The position numbers were made by a program, and so were the translations under genes. A stretch of 64,000 bases of DNA from Syngnathus acus (Eukaryota > Chordata > Actinopteri > Syngnathiformes > Syngnathidae), in the NCBI RefSeq assembly GCF_901709675.1, contig NC_051100.1:8776786-8840785 (forward strand), written 5' to 3'. The stretch's first letter is position 1. Every line of letters begins with the position of its first letter. Of this stretch, positions 24,701 through 37,880 are shown piece after piece. The notes below the pieces were generated by a model that was not told the origin of the DNA, did no database searches, and worked only from the letters and a program-made list of their open reading frames with translations.

Positions 24701-27434
24701 ATCAGACTATGTTGAAGACAGACGAACATCTTAAGTATATATAGTTGTTTGTATTAAGTTTTTATGTGTATTTCTTTTCGTTGTAACTGAAGCAAGGTGG
24801 CGACTGGCCCTGTTCGATATTGCAACATTAGTGAGTAAAATTGATTAGACCAGGCTTAGATCCCTTTTTCAACTGCCACTGATTCCTTGCTTTATTGGTC
24901 TTTTCTTTTTCCATTAACCGGCTCGTGACTGATGATCAGCGGTTTGGTCAACTTCTGCTCTACCTCAGAAGGCTGTTTTCTCATTCCTGCTGCTCATGTA
25001 TTGCCATGCTAGCTATGATGGGTTTTTTTTGTCCGTTTCTACCATTTCTTATTTTTATTTAAGCATTGATTTATTCATTTCCCTGGCAAAGTGAGCTTTC
25101 CCTGAGTGTTAGAAATGAAATCAAGGTGAAGTAATAGTTCATGCCCCAATGGCCTCCACTATCCACTATAATCGTGAGCTCAGATGAGCTGGGCCTAATC
25201 CATTGGATTTTAGGGCTGCGATTGAGAAGATTAATGGCAAAACTGGTTCTTAATTTTTTCAGTCTTCCCCGTGATTAATGTTCTTGACTCATAAACCACT
25301 GGGATGTCAGAATCATAATGCACGTAAAATGCTTTATTCGAGAGACATTTTAAGTTCAAATGACTTTCAATATTTTTGAATCGGCTTTATTACCTTCTGG
25401 CTATGACACAGCAAAAGAGATGCAAGAGATGAAAAATAGTGATTCCAATAAATTTATTGGAGAATTTTTAGAAAAAAAGAAAAGCCTTGTAACTTCATCA
25501 TAATCTTGCAAACATTTTAATCAACTATACACTGACTACGCCTGCAGTGAAAATGTGTAGAATTTTTGATAAACTATAAAAAAAAAGTTGAATATATGTA
25601 TATCTTATCACAACCCTTTATGGATTTTCTGCTACTTGTGTTAAGATGAAATTCACCAAATAAAATAATTTGCCCAATATATGAATCAAATTCTTGTTAA
25701 ATGTTATTTTTAATAATAATAGTTATTACAGTCTGGATACGACTTTGACTAGAGTAGCATTGTCTCTCAGCAGGTCGGAAATTGGGCAAGGTTTCCAACT
25801 CTTGTCTGGCATTTTTATTACCAGGAGTTCATGATTTATTTAAGGTATATTTTCCGGAGACGGTCCTCATTCTCTTGAAGGACACATATCGGGAGAAATA
25901 AATGTCAAAGCTTGGAGGAGAAACCAACAGGTGACAAAAAAAATGGGAAGCAGTTGATTGACGTTAATTTAGTGCAGCAGAAATTGAATACTAGGAAGCT
26001 GACTTTGAGCACATCTGAGTGACATTTTAATACCATACACTCACAGCACACGCATTATTTAGACATAATTCAGCATCACTGTATAAAGACATCCTCCTAA
26101 ATCCTTTAGTATAGCCCGAAAGAAATTTCCTCAAAGATGGAGATAATTCTTTGACTCACTCATGCTTTTAATAAAATTCTATCACGGACAAGAAGGAAAC
26201 AGAGTTTGTCTGATCCTCTTTTCAAGCTTCCTTCCACTCTACAAATATTTACATGTGTATTAAACAAAGACTTTAATGGTCCATAAGTATGACGGTGAGT
26301 GGAAATGCTTCTCGGGTACTATTAGGGTGATGCCTATTTTTATCTGCCTTTTCAGGCTACACTTTTTCACAACATGATAACATTTATGCCAGCAAGTATT
26401 CTTACTCCCAACTATTTCTTCTTGCTTTTCAGTCACCGTTTCTGTGATTATTTGACAGTCTCACTTGTCAGTCATTGCACATTATAGGCACAACACGTGA
26501 CACTGATTGATCGTGATATCACTCAGTGTGGGTGCATGATGTCGTCAGAATTGTAAGCAGGTATGCAGCTCTACTTAAAATGCTATACAACTGGTTGTTT
26601 CTACTGGGTAAGATTTAAAAAAATATACTATACAGGTTTGGGTAATAGATATCCAACTCTAAATCTTCTGCTATACATTCCAGTCGCCACGTGACCCCAT
26701 AGATTGTAGATACCAATTCTTCTCATTGTAGATTAACTCAGATATTATGTGTTGACGTTTTGTCCTTTTTGCCTGCTGACTCTGACAACGCTGACGGCTA
26801 CTATCACAAGTTGCCCCATTTTTGCCACCAAGATGAGAAGATGTAATAATTCTGTGGATGTCCCTACCATGAGCTATTTAAAATTGCTTCACCTCATTGC
26901 CAGCCCGTGCTGCAGCAGGCCAGTCTCTGTCACAATTGATTAGGGCCTTGAAGTCAAAGAGCAGAAACATAATAATCTTATCAGTAACATTTGATTGAAG
27001 TCTTCAAAGGCTGTTCTGCCTTGGCGTCCGCTCATCCGACTTGCTGGCTATGCGGACTGATCAAAGACCCCTGGAACATAGCTGTTCGGCTGCCCACATA
27101 AGACATCAGGTCTAGCATCGCTAGTGACAGGTGTCACATCTTCGTTTGCGAGATGGTACACTCTGACTACTGATCAGAAAAAGCCATGATTATTTCATCA
27201 GTGTTGGATTAACATGTTGGACTTTTGTGATTTATCATTTTCCAAGATATCATCATACTGCAAGGGTCACATTCCAAGTGTAAAATGAATTGGACTGCCA
27301 TCACAGTGTTGGACAAAGTATCAACGTTACAAAATATATTGCATCGTAATCTCTTGAAGTACAAAATCAGGACATTGGTATTAGAGATTCCTGTACAAAT
27401 TGTGTATGCTATTTTATATTTGTATGGCAACCTT
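24701..27434. other. Gene-free intergenic DNA
   Basis: No gene is visible. A near-palindrome CCTAATCCATTGGATTTTAG lies at 25194-25213 within a repeat-free block (25180-25310). Another repeat-free block of moderate GC lies at 26740-27130. The rest is AT-rich. Confidence 0.5.
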
Positions 27435-27611
27435 GAGTGCCTTGAAAGGCGCCTTATAAATAAAATGTATTATTATTATTAATTATTATTATTATTATAA
27501 AGGAATCCTGTATTTGAGTGCCTTGAAAGGCACCTTATAAATAAAATGTATTATTATTATTAATTATTATTATTATTAATATTATTATTATTATAAAGGA
27601 ATCCTGTATTT
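27435..27611 (+). repeat. Tandemly duplicated LINE 3' tail with (ATT)n
   Basis: The unit starts GAGTGCCTTGAAAGGC, continues ACCTTATAAATAAAATG and then an ATT microsatellite, and ends AAGGAATCCTGTATTT. It occurs twice in a row: 27435-27515 (81 bp) and 27516-27611 (96 bp). The copies differ by one base (GGCGCC versus GGCACC) and by 15 bp of extra ATT. The GCCTTGAAAGGC..TAAATAAAATG word is typical of 3' ends of L2-like retrotransposons. The near identity suggests a recent local duplication rather than two insertions. Confidence 0.7.
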
Positions 27612-30600
27612 GAGTGGTTATTGATATTGGTTAGACCTATGCACTGCTAATTATTACCTAAGCACAAAATATTTTTTTCATTTTTGCTTTACGTCTATTG
27701 ACGTCTTACCAGCTACTTTGTCTATTCACAAAATACACCTTGCTTGGTTTCAGTTTGTAATTTTATACAATTTTTTTTGCCTTGGGACATTTCTACAGTA
27801 TACAGCAATGTCCTTTTTTTTGTCCATGGTATTCTGCAATTGGTTAGATTTCTATCTTTTGTGTTTATTCTAAAAAATAAACTCAATGTCCTGATACATG
27901 ACAAAGAAAATTTCCCTGCATGAATAAATGAATGAGTAATGAACTGAAATGGTCGAGTTGAGGTGATTCAACCTCCGGTTTGAAATACAGTTGAAGAGTG
28001 TATGTTTGCACGGCATAAATAGGGTGAGTGTATCTTGTAAGATATTCAAATCTTGATGTTTCTCTTGGTCAAATCAAAATGGGGGTGATGGAATTTCGCA
28101 ATTGTCTTACTTGATGGCACATCTATATTGAATTTAAAATGAGAAAGCGTGGTTAAAAAAAACAATACACCGCCGATCACTGCACTGAGGGCAGGTTTAT
28201 GTAGTTCTGTTCTGGCACGGTGAGCACATTCTTTCAATGTGGGTTTAAGCCCAGGGTATGAATATATAAATATCATATTGTATTCTATTTCTGCTCGCCT
28301 TTCTGTCATAGGGCAGTGATTTGATATCTTGGGTCCTGTAGTGTGGAGGCTCTAAGTTTGAACACAATCCATTCAAAGACACTGAGTTATGACTTTTCTC
28401 ACACACAGGCAATTTTAGATAATGTACCTTTCAGAAGGGTGTGCGTTCTGCCCTTTCAGTGTTTTGTGTACCCGAGATGACCAAGAGAACACACCACACA
28501 CATAATGACATTTCCACTGAAAAACATTCGTCTTCTTTCCTAAAGCAGATTTTTGCTAAGACCACCCTTTGAGAGGCAACATGGTGCCAAAGGGCACTGC
28601 AGGAAAACAACGGTGGTAATAGTAGCAGAAATGAAAAAGGTTTAAACAAACAAAAACAAGTTTACGGTTATCTTACCTGGTAACATAATTGTAGTTGATT
28701 CCACATCCTTGCAAATTGTGTTGAATGAATATGGAGACTCACGTGCGTACATTCAGGAAAGCTGGTTGAAAAAGCTTTTCCTGGTCTAACCAAACAGCTG
28801 ATATTGATCATCAAAATGGATGTAAGATTCAAATGGCTGTCTGGTGTAGCCTGCAAACCCTCCAACGTGCTGCAAAGGAAATCTGTAATTAGTAAAACAA
28901 CATTAGTGTCAGAGGCCCATGATCAGATGCGACTTATAATTTATTCTGACACGTCTTTATTTCGCACGAGCGCACATGTAGCCTTGGTGCTCCCTCACTG
29001 CAGCTCACACTGCCGTAGCACTCCATCTGCACAGGCTGGTCTTTGCCACTGGCTCCGTCTCTGTGTGTGCAACCACGCTTTCAAACACATAAAGGTTAGC
29101 ACTTTAGAAGTGTCCAACCAAATTTTTCTATGCATACCTATTTGGTTAACTTTTATGAATGCCTAGGCATCTAAATTCATGGACAGCGCAAGTGGGGTTT
29201 GTTTTTTTCCCACCATCAGAAACAAATGGTTTTCCCCATTGTGGGTTTGAGGTTATCAGAGCTTGTCAAAGAAAACGGTCTCCGTCTGCCACTTTTTATG
29301 CTAAACTGCAGCTGAGCTGCCTACAAAATGTATGATGAATTGCATTTTTGCTTTCACAATAGGTATCTTGTGTCTTTGACATTCTTTTGGAAGCCAAAAT
29401 TCTCCTAGGATCAAAACACATGCCAATTTTTTTGAGCCATTCGCCTCTCTACCGTTGGGAACGCCAAGGCAAGAATGGCTTTTGTTAGTTAGTGTTTGGC
29501 TTCTTGTTGAGCATCTCATTTGAATTTGGCTTTTATCTCATTTGAATAAGTTAAATTCATCACTGAGGGTTAGGGACATTCTATTTGATCATGTGCCTTC
29601 CTAATTGCTGTGTCATTTACTTACTGGTACAAGTTGGCAGACTGCAGGAAACCACTTTGACGGGCACCACAAAGTCCTATTAAGTGGGCGTCTGCTGCCA
29701 CTGCTGTCTGCTGCTGATCTGAGCAAACATTCCTCGTCATCGTGGATGCATTAGACATACTCAGAGTCAGTCTGGGGTCACTACATAGGTCACTTGCATC
29801 CGTGACGTCTACAAAAAAAGCCAAATCTCTATTTTTAATATTGCTGGGTGTAGTTGGATACTAAAATATTGTCGCAACAATATGTGACAGCTTGACCTTT
29901 ACATAACAGCATCAGCGTGATTTTCTCAGTACACTGTGTGGTAACAATACTTCTGTACTTCTGTGGTCATTTTTGTATGTATTATTCTGTCAGAACCTCA
30001 ATTAAGGGTGCTGAGTAAAAAAAAAAAAACGTCATATGCACTACCTTATGTCACAGATTCCTTTTGTCACTGCAATCTGTTTCTTGGGTTAACTAATATA
30101 ATTTGACGAGTAAACAAAGGACATGTCTGATTGTTTTGCAAATATATTCAGAAATACAGCATATAATTTTTTTGTTGTTGTGCTAGTTGCATATTTTCAC
30201 ATGATATAAAGCTGGACAACTGGCCTTAGTGAAGAATGCACCTCTGTATTGCTTTGCTCAATCTACAAACATGTTGAAAGCATCATGCAGACCTTCATCA
30301 TCGCGTAATCCGGTAAAAATTACCAAAAAAAAATCGGATCCATTTGTGTTGCATGTTGCATAAGGTGCGTGATGCCGCACTGTTTCTCATTAGTCTCCTG
30401 CATGTTAAAATGCCAACTGACAGCACTCCTGGGGGATAGCTTTGTGCTGCTCCCTTATTTATGTGCTGTGTACAGCACAGGAACGTCTCATCCTACATGC
30501 TGTCCACATTTCCCATCTTTATACATTAAACTCAACCTGACAGCCCCTCTGGCAATCCAGAGGCTTGGTACTGTATATTTGTTTACCCACTCGGGGGTCA

Positions 30601-33600
30601 TGGAAGGTTTCAGACATTACAGGTTGATGGAAATGTGATTCAGATTGAAAAATGAGCAAATGAATGAAAATGAAGGAGATGGATCTGATTTCTTTTTTTT
30701 CATCAGCATGAGACATAGATAGGGTTGTTTGATTTGGTTTGGTTTGAATGGTTGGTTGGTAAATTAATAGGTAGGTAACCATAAAATCCAAACAATAATC
30801 CATCCGATTGGTTTTCAGATCTGCCCTGCTCAAGCACCCTTTCTCATCATGCCAAAAACACAAAAAGGTAATTATTGTATTTATCAAGGAAGAATAACCT
30901 GACGTTCACATATTTCTACACATTTTTCTGGCGTTTTCCTAATGCGGTAACAAATAAGCATTTTAGATGGTGTGTCTTGTAAGTTTATGTGGCGTGCTAC
31001 CCGGGCAGACACACACCATTTCTTTGACATTCCACAGTCACGCATGAACATCACACGCAGACCTCGACCGCCTCCCCTGCTGATGGCCTGCTGCTTTGTA
31101 AAGAGAGGGGCTGCCCTGCTTTGCAAGCCTCATTGATTCTAGAGGGTCTCCATCAATTAAATCTGTTAGGCTTTCAACTCGGCTGAATCCAACCTGCCAA
31201 CTCAAAAAGGCACCAGTGAGGAGGATGCCCTTTTCACTCCCGTCAAGTATATTAAACGGGCTTCACAGCTGCATTTTTGTGATGTTAACAGAAGACCAAG
31301 TGGTGTGCTGGCCCCTGCCACTGGTTCCAGAAGTTGGCCAATTGGAAGAGATAGATGTGAAAAATAAAGAGGCTTGATGACCATTGGCTTATTCATGTGT
31401 AAAGCGCTTTACTTAACTTTACTCATAAAGTCATAACAGGCCAAAAATAGGTGAGACCGAACCTTGTTAAAGCTGTTTGTGACCGTGCTTTTTAAGCAGA
31501 ACTGTAACTACATCAAATAAGATCACTCAATCTGCTTAAGGTGATGAAACTCCAGAAATGTAAATTGTTATTCAATATTCTCCACACAGCAACAGCCCTG
31601 CAGCGAGAACTAGTAAACATCTTTTTACAGATTCAAAGCATCTGTAGCTTTATGCTGCTCCACTCAATGTCACATTCTTCACTTGGCTTCAGAAATTGTT
31701 ACTTAAAATTTTACTATCCAACTCATGTTGTTGGTTGCATGCCCTGTGAAGGATAAATGAATCTCAAATTACATGTTTTGACCAATATGGGTCAGATTAT
31801 GTTCAAGTTATTTATCTTTGCCTAACAAACACATAATGTAATATCTGTTTTGTTTGTAAACCTATTAAGTACTTTATTTAAATTCTTGGCCTATACCTCT
31901 AATTATGGTAACTTATTTAGAAGCCTGACATTCTGTCAATACTGAATATATTAATAGGACTCGTAAAGTGTATTTCTTTTTCTTCACCATGCCTGTGTTG
32001 TTGGATTCAGGACTGTTGGGAAATAAATGGACTTGGAGCCTATGAGGTCCAACCTCAAAGCATTTTTTTGTATAAACAAACAACAGGGGTGGCGAATTTA
32101 ATTCAGTAGTATTTGTTTTTCCTTGTGAAGTGGCATTTTCACTCCCAACTGTCTTGTCACTAAAATGTTTCATTCTTTTTTTGCCCTAAATTAATTTGGA
32201 TAGAGTTCAAAGCACATTACTGTGAGATAGGCTTCATGAATATTTGAGTGATGTGTCAGAGTCTGAAATTTTCAATTACCTAGGTATCCTAAGAAGGGTG
32301 CACATAAAGATTTTGAACATGTTAATGTTTTTTTTTTAATCAGGAAACTCCACAAGAGGATGAAAAAAATGGGCATGTGTAAGCTTGTATTGAGTGGTTA
32401 AGAAGCACACTTGACAAGCTTGTGTCCACAGACGATCGTGAGTTTCCTCACAAAATTTTTTTTTTTTTGTACTAGCAAAGTGGAGAGCAACTGTCAACAG
32501 AGAGGGAGCATTGAGGGCAAATGCAGCCATGTTGCTAGAATTTACACAACCCCGCAAATATGATTTATTATTTATTCTTCCTTTAATGTCAGAAAGGAGC
32601 ACCATGGTATATCTCATTTATTTCCAAAGTTCCTTCTTTTTATCATTTCTTCCGACATTCAGCTTTTTTCCGTCCGTCTGTTGCTTTTTCTCAACTGATA
32701 GAATCGTGGTTTGGATTTGGTATACCATTGTTGGTATACTTATTGCGTCATTTCCATTGAAACAATATGTGTTTATGCATATCACATTTGCGTGTATGTT
32801 TTTGTATTTTGAAAGCCAATAATTCAATATGAACTTTATTATCTGATATTTGAGTCGGGCTAAGTGTGTATGTTTTTTTTAATATGTATTGAGCACATTG
32901 TCAAACCACTACGCCATAAAAGACAAGTGCCTCCACATGTAGAGAGAAGTACGTCCACATTGATAAACTGTATGCCCAAGCCTCGGTGCGCTATCTTTCT
33001 TTTCCCCCTACAGTTGCTTTCATGTTGCTGACATTCACTTGGGTTCTGCACAACTGTGATCAAATTAGCACTTCAGAAATGTTCCTCAGGGTGTTGGCAA
33101 GCTCAAAGAACCATCCCTGACTGTGTTTAATAATTCTCTTATCCAGCTTCGGTTTTTCAAGGTAACCGTTTCCCATTTTTGCGCTTTTCAAAGTAGGTAA
33201 CTTCTTTCTGTGTGTATTCCACAGAATAAAGTCAATCGGCTCTTGGAAGTCTTCGTGTTTCTTTGGTGGGGCCTTTAGATTAAATTCATTTTACAAAAAA
33301 AATACATTTTTAAAGGTATTCTCACTCAACATTCAGAATACTCGCACGAGGCTTGTGGGTCAGCCCCAGTTGACACCAAGGGCTTTTTTTTACTGATGGG
33401 CAACTGTGTTAATCTACATGGAAGCGGGTTGGACTTGGTGTTTTTAAGGTCGTAGACACAGGCAAGTGAGCGTAACTAATTTGGGCTATTAATGGTGTTG
33501 GGGGTGTAAACAGTCGCTGTCAATTTAATTAGAGCCCCAAAAGTCAAGTATCTTTGGCATACGTGTGCCCTCAAATAATGTAGTTTCACAATATTTATTG

Positions 33601-35112
33601 AGGCAAGACATTAAGAATATTTTACATTTAAAAACACAAAACAAAAATATCACAGTAAATTAACTGTTCGATGATGTACGTTTTGTTCCAGTTGTTTCAT
33701 TTTTTTTAGGTTTTTAAACACAGAGCTAACGTTTGCTAAAATCCTTCACTTTTGTTGCATCTGTCCAAAGGACATCCATTTTGACAAATTACAATCGTTT
33801 GAGTGCTCTGCCTCAGACAGTCCACGTGCATTCATTGCTCTCAGTCAACAGAGTATTCAGTTGGAGTGTTCACTGCCACAAATGCAATTTGGGTTTCTTT
33901 CATTTATAAAAATGTGTTCATTTGCTGAGAAGAACAGGGCTGGGTGCCACTTGGCGGCTGAAGTTGAGAATACTGTTGGCAGCCTTGAAGGAAGCAGCAG
34001 TGATCCACTCACTCCTCCATCCAGGTGTTTCCTGTTTAAGACTCAGCCTTAATGGAGGAAATCTGAATGTGAAATGAATAAAAAGCCACTGCTACATAAA
34101 AGTGACTCTATTTTTGTTCAGTTATTTTTGCCTCAGCTTTGTGAATGAAATGTATCTACTTGCTGTTAGCCAGATAAATTCCTATGTACACACAAAAAAA
34201 TAAACACATCACATCCACAAGGCAAAATAATTAGTCGTTTAAAAAAATATTCATTAAAATCAAATCGGGCTTAGGTAGTTTACATTGATTAACCTGCAAG
34301 CTGTGTGTAGAACATTATTAAAAGAATTAACCAGTTTTAATTTGATGAGCAAATGTAGAGAATGTGACAAGAAAGCTGAGTTTCAATACATTACTGTATA
34401 CGTATTTGTGCAAGCCTCACGATAAGTGAATCACGAGCTAAAAGTATCTACGCAGCAGGTCATCCTTCAGAGCGGCTGACAGTACCAGCTGCTCCGTTTT
34501 GGTTGCCAGGGGTACGAGCAGGTTAGAGGGTGTGCCTCCCGCAGTCGTGGTTCTCTTTTCTAGAACAGGGACTGGATATAGAGCCAAGCCTCTTGTGGTG
34601 TTGTGCTAGCCATGCAGGACAACATAAGAATCGCAGAATGCATCCAAGAATATGGAAAAAAAACAACAGAAGGAGGGGAGGAGCAGTTTGCCCTTGCAGC
34701 TATTTACGAACATGACTGAGGTCACGGGTTCAAAATGGGTCAAGGAGGAAGTATCAGAAACGTCGTTTAAAGATGGTCAAGTACTATCATAGCGCGATAT
34801 GTTACAGCATGTAAAACAGAAGGAAGAGGATAATGATTCGTGTTTTCTGAAGACAATCGTCTGTTAGAGAAAATAAGCAATATAGTAGCACAAAGATTTT
34901 TTATTATCCCTGGTGAGAGCTGCTTTTAGCCCTTTGGAACTTCCAAATGCCAAGCTTGCTTGCTGAGTTGTGTACATGGGCTTCATCCAAGCTCCTCTAG
35001 CTCAATTATAAATGAAGTTGATGAGACTAGTGAACCAAAGCAGTAAACTGCAGGCTGTAAAATGAAAATATTGAGCCTAAAGACGAGGAACTCCACAGTC
35101 AGATGATAATTA
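27612..35112. other. Gene-free intergenic DNA
   Basis: The longest frames (28804-29166, 30519-30887) have no family resemblance and no splice context. An A-run lies near 30017-30029. The stretch 33400-33560 is repeat-free and has TAATTTGGGC/CAATTTAATTAGAG words that could be noncoding regulatory sequence. No RNA gene is recognised. Confidence 0.5.
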
Positions 35113-35172
35113 GTCACTGCGTGCAGCGTACGGCCCTTTTCTTGTCACTGCGTGCGGGCCTTTTCTCGTCAC
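35113..35172 (+). repeat. Short imperfect tandem repeat (GTCACTGCGTGC unit)
   Basis: GTCACTGCGTGC starts at 35113 and again at 35144, each followed by a CGG(C)CCTTTTCT tract. A third shortened GTCACGCC start lies at 35168. The unit is about 24-31 bp, and the block has higher GC and more CpG than its surroundings. Confidence 0.6.
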
Positions 35173-37116
35173 GCCTCGGCGTTTGAGCCCTTCTTGGCAT
35201 AACGATGAGAGATTTGTTAAGCCTTCTCACTCTAAATGATCATGTGCAAGTGCAACCAAGCCCAAGATTTGCAACATGAAAACTCGAGAAACAAATACCA
35301 AATTTTCTTTGAAAATGCATATTATAAACTCAATGCCAAAACCAGAAATTACAAACAACAACAATCCTAATGGGCATCACATTTCAAGAGGTATTGTAAG
35401 ATTAATTGATGGCATTGTTGTGTAAAGCCAAAATTAGTTTAATTTTGAGGCCATAATAATAGAACAATCAAATGAACCCCCTAATATGGGGAATTTTGGG
35501 GGGAAAAAATGACAAAATCTCCACTCGGTGACAGTTCTGTTCCTACTTCACCTGAGTTTGTTCATGAATGGGAACACACGGTCTCAAAAAAGCAATTAAT
35601 GTAATAATAAGTATCGCAAACCTATGCTAATGCAATGGTAATCTTAATTACAGTAAATATTTATGAAAAAATCCTAAATCCAATAGGTATGTAGATTTGA
35701 ACAGCATGAATTCAGCTTATGTTTCTTGGTTACCAGTAGCAAACTGATGTAAGGACTATTGGAAAGTAATTGTTGTCTTTGTTTAAGGGCCAAATGCAGA
35801 ACTTTGAAGAGCGACAATTGGGTGTTCTAACAGTGAGGCTAATCTCCAAGATAATTACCTGCCCTGAGACACTTTATAGAAGAATTGACAATTAACTTTG
35901 TGCTTCCCTTCAATAAACTCTCTGAACTACTATTATTTTTTTTCCCCTCAAGATAAGAAGAAGTGGAAGAATAACGAGCACCCGTTTCCAAGTAAAAACA
36001 CAGGCAACTAACTAAAGTGAGACACTGATGGAGGATGAAGTGCCCGATGAAATTAGCACAGTAGTTTGGCAGCATACGTCAGCATCCCGGCAGCGCTGAG
36101 GGCAAGAGGCCAAACAGTCTGCTGTGAGCGAAGCTCGGGTCAAAACTGCAGATGCATCATTAATTTGGGCAAGTTTAAATAGTGGCAAAAAGGAGGGATT
36201 ATTTTTTTTTTGCCTTGTGTCACCCTTTGGCTCCAAACAGCTGATAGTTTGAGAATAGAATAGTAGAAGTAATTCAAAACACAAAACACAGTAATGAAGG
36301 CGAGCAGTTCTTGGTAGCATATGCGGGCCATTCTGTGATAATGTCCAGGTGGCAATAGGAATCACCTTGACTCAGCGGGAAAGCCACATGGTACCTCAGG
36401 TCATACCTTGAAACAAGTTCAACCACCCATCACTGATGAAACAGAGTTCCAAAACATAAATATGTGAAGAAGTGCTGAAAAACTTTTACATCTAGTGTAA
36501 CCTCGGGTGGAACACAATACACTCCAGGACACTTCTCCAATTTTGTGTCGGACTTTGAAACGAATTTCTATGCTTTTGATATTCACCGAAATGAGCTCTC
36601 TGTCATTCCTCTGATGAGTGATTCCTCTGATGAGTGATTTCATGAACCATAGCTGTTTTGCAGAAGTTGAATTTTTAATTGGACATGCTCACTGGCATTC
36701 TGTTTTTGACGTCATTTAAGTTGTAGTGGGAATTGAAAAGAGCAATATGTGGTATGCATGATATGTTTTGTTTTACCATCCCGTTATTTATTGACCTGAC
36801 ATGATGTATTTTTTGCCAAGTTATCCCAGATCATTTTAGTTTCTATTTTGCTCACGATTTTCAGATTGACAAGTACGTTGCCTTGCACCTTGTCTAAAGG
36901 TGCTAACTGTGAACGCACTGACCCGTGTACACAAAGGTCATCTGCTGACAGTGCCCAAATCACCAAAAGGTCAGACTCCTTGTGCCATTTGGAAAAGAGG
37001 CAACGTGATGCCAAGCTGCCAATACACTTCCTGCTTGTCTTTTACATCACTGTGTTAAAACCACACTTTGTTTGCCAAAAGGTTCACAGTGACCATGTTA
37101 TACAATGCCAGAAGAT
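35173..37116. other. Gene-free intergenic DNA with a 16-bp perfect tandem duplication
   Basis: No gene is seen. ATTCCTCTGATGAGTG occurs twice head to tail at 36605-36620 and 36621-36636. Minus-strand frames at 35.8-36.4 kb overlap each other in several phases and show no family signature. Confidence 0.55.
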
Positions 37117-37250
37117 GGGCAGCATGGTAGACGTGTTGGTTAGCATGTTTGCTTGAGTTTCTGAGTTGTCTGATCCAATCTCATCTCAGGCATGCGAGAT
37201 TTGCTTGCATGGGTTTTCTTCAACTTCCTCCAACATTCCAAAAGTAGTAG
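37117..37250 (+). repeat. SINE-like dispersed repeat fragment (5' head)
   Basis: The sequence GGGCAGCATGGTAGACGTGT, TTGGTTAGCATGTTTGC, then CTTGCATGGGTTTTCTTCAA and CTCCAACATTCCAAAAG is a decayed copy of the abundant teleost repeat. The usual form has a GGCAGCACGGTGG..GGTTAGC head and a TGGGTTTTCTCC..CACATTCCAAA middle. The minus-strand fragment at 23906-24023 looks like the other end of the same family. Confidence 0.6.
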
Positions 37251-37858
37251 GTCAAGACATTGTTTTGATGACCTTGGGCAATAAGTCACATGCTGCTTCA
37301 CCAAGTCTAAAGACATTATTAAAATAGTAAGTATATTGTCACATGTAACACAACTGTACAAATAGTCAGTGGAACTTAAATCCAGCATGAGACAGGCTTA
37401 ATTTTAATACGAAAGTCATGTTTCCATAGCAATGTTACTCTGACATCATACTAACACTCCTGCCAGAAACTAAAATGTAAAAAATGTGTTCAATTAATTT
37501 CAGTTTCTCTATTGATTTACCTGAATGGTAGTCCTTAGCGGACTGACTTAGTTCTTGTTTTTATTTTTTATTCATTTATTGCAATATCCTGTCTCTCAGG
37601 TAGCTGTGCAAATAAATATGTATGAGGAAATATCACTTGAAATTGTTTCCAATTTGGAAAATACCCCAAAGTATTCCCAAGTTGTTTTCCCTATCTCAAG
37701 ATTCCTGCCAGTGCAAATCGCATTTCCTCACATGATAATACACCACGTGATTTTTTTTTTCTTCCTGGAATTTAATATATGAGGAGCAAAATGCATTGGA
37801 CCAGCATCAAGGCTGTGCTGTTAAAAGGACAGTGTGAAAATCCCAGCAAAGGTTTCAT

Positions 37859-37879
37859 GCGTGTGTGTGTGTGTGTGTT
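37859..37879 (+). repeat. (GT)n microsatellite
   Basis: About ten uninterrupted GT dinucleotides are visible. Confidence 0.85.
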
Positions 37880-37880
37880 G

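Noticed and set aside
28804-30887. Frames of 120-122 residues (28804-29166 and 30519-30887) as possible genes
   Set aside because: They show no family signature, no splice partners and biased composition; they are expected by chance in a 40-kb AT-rich stretch.
34700-34740. GGGTTCAAAATGG as a tRNA or SINE B box
   Set aside because: No A box at proper distance, no cloverleaf pairing and no SINE body are present.
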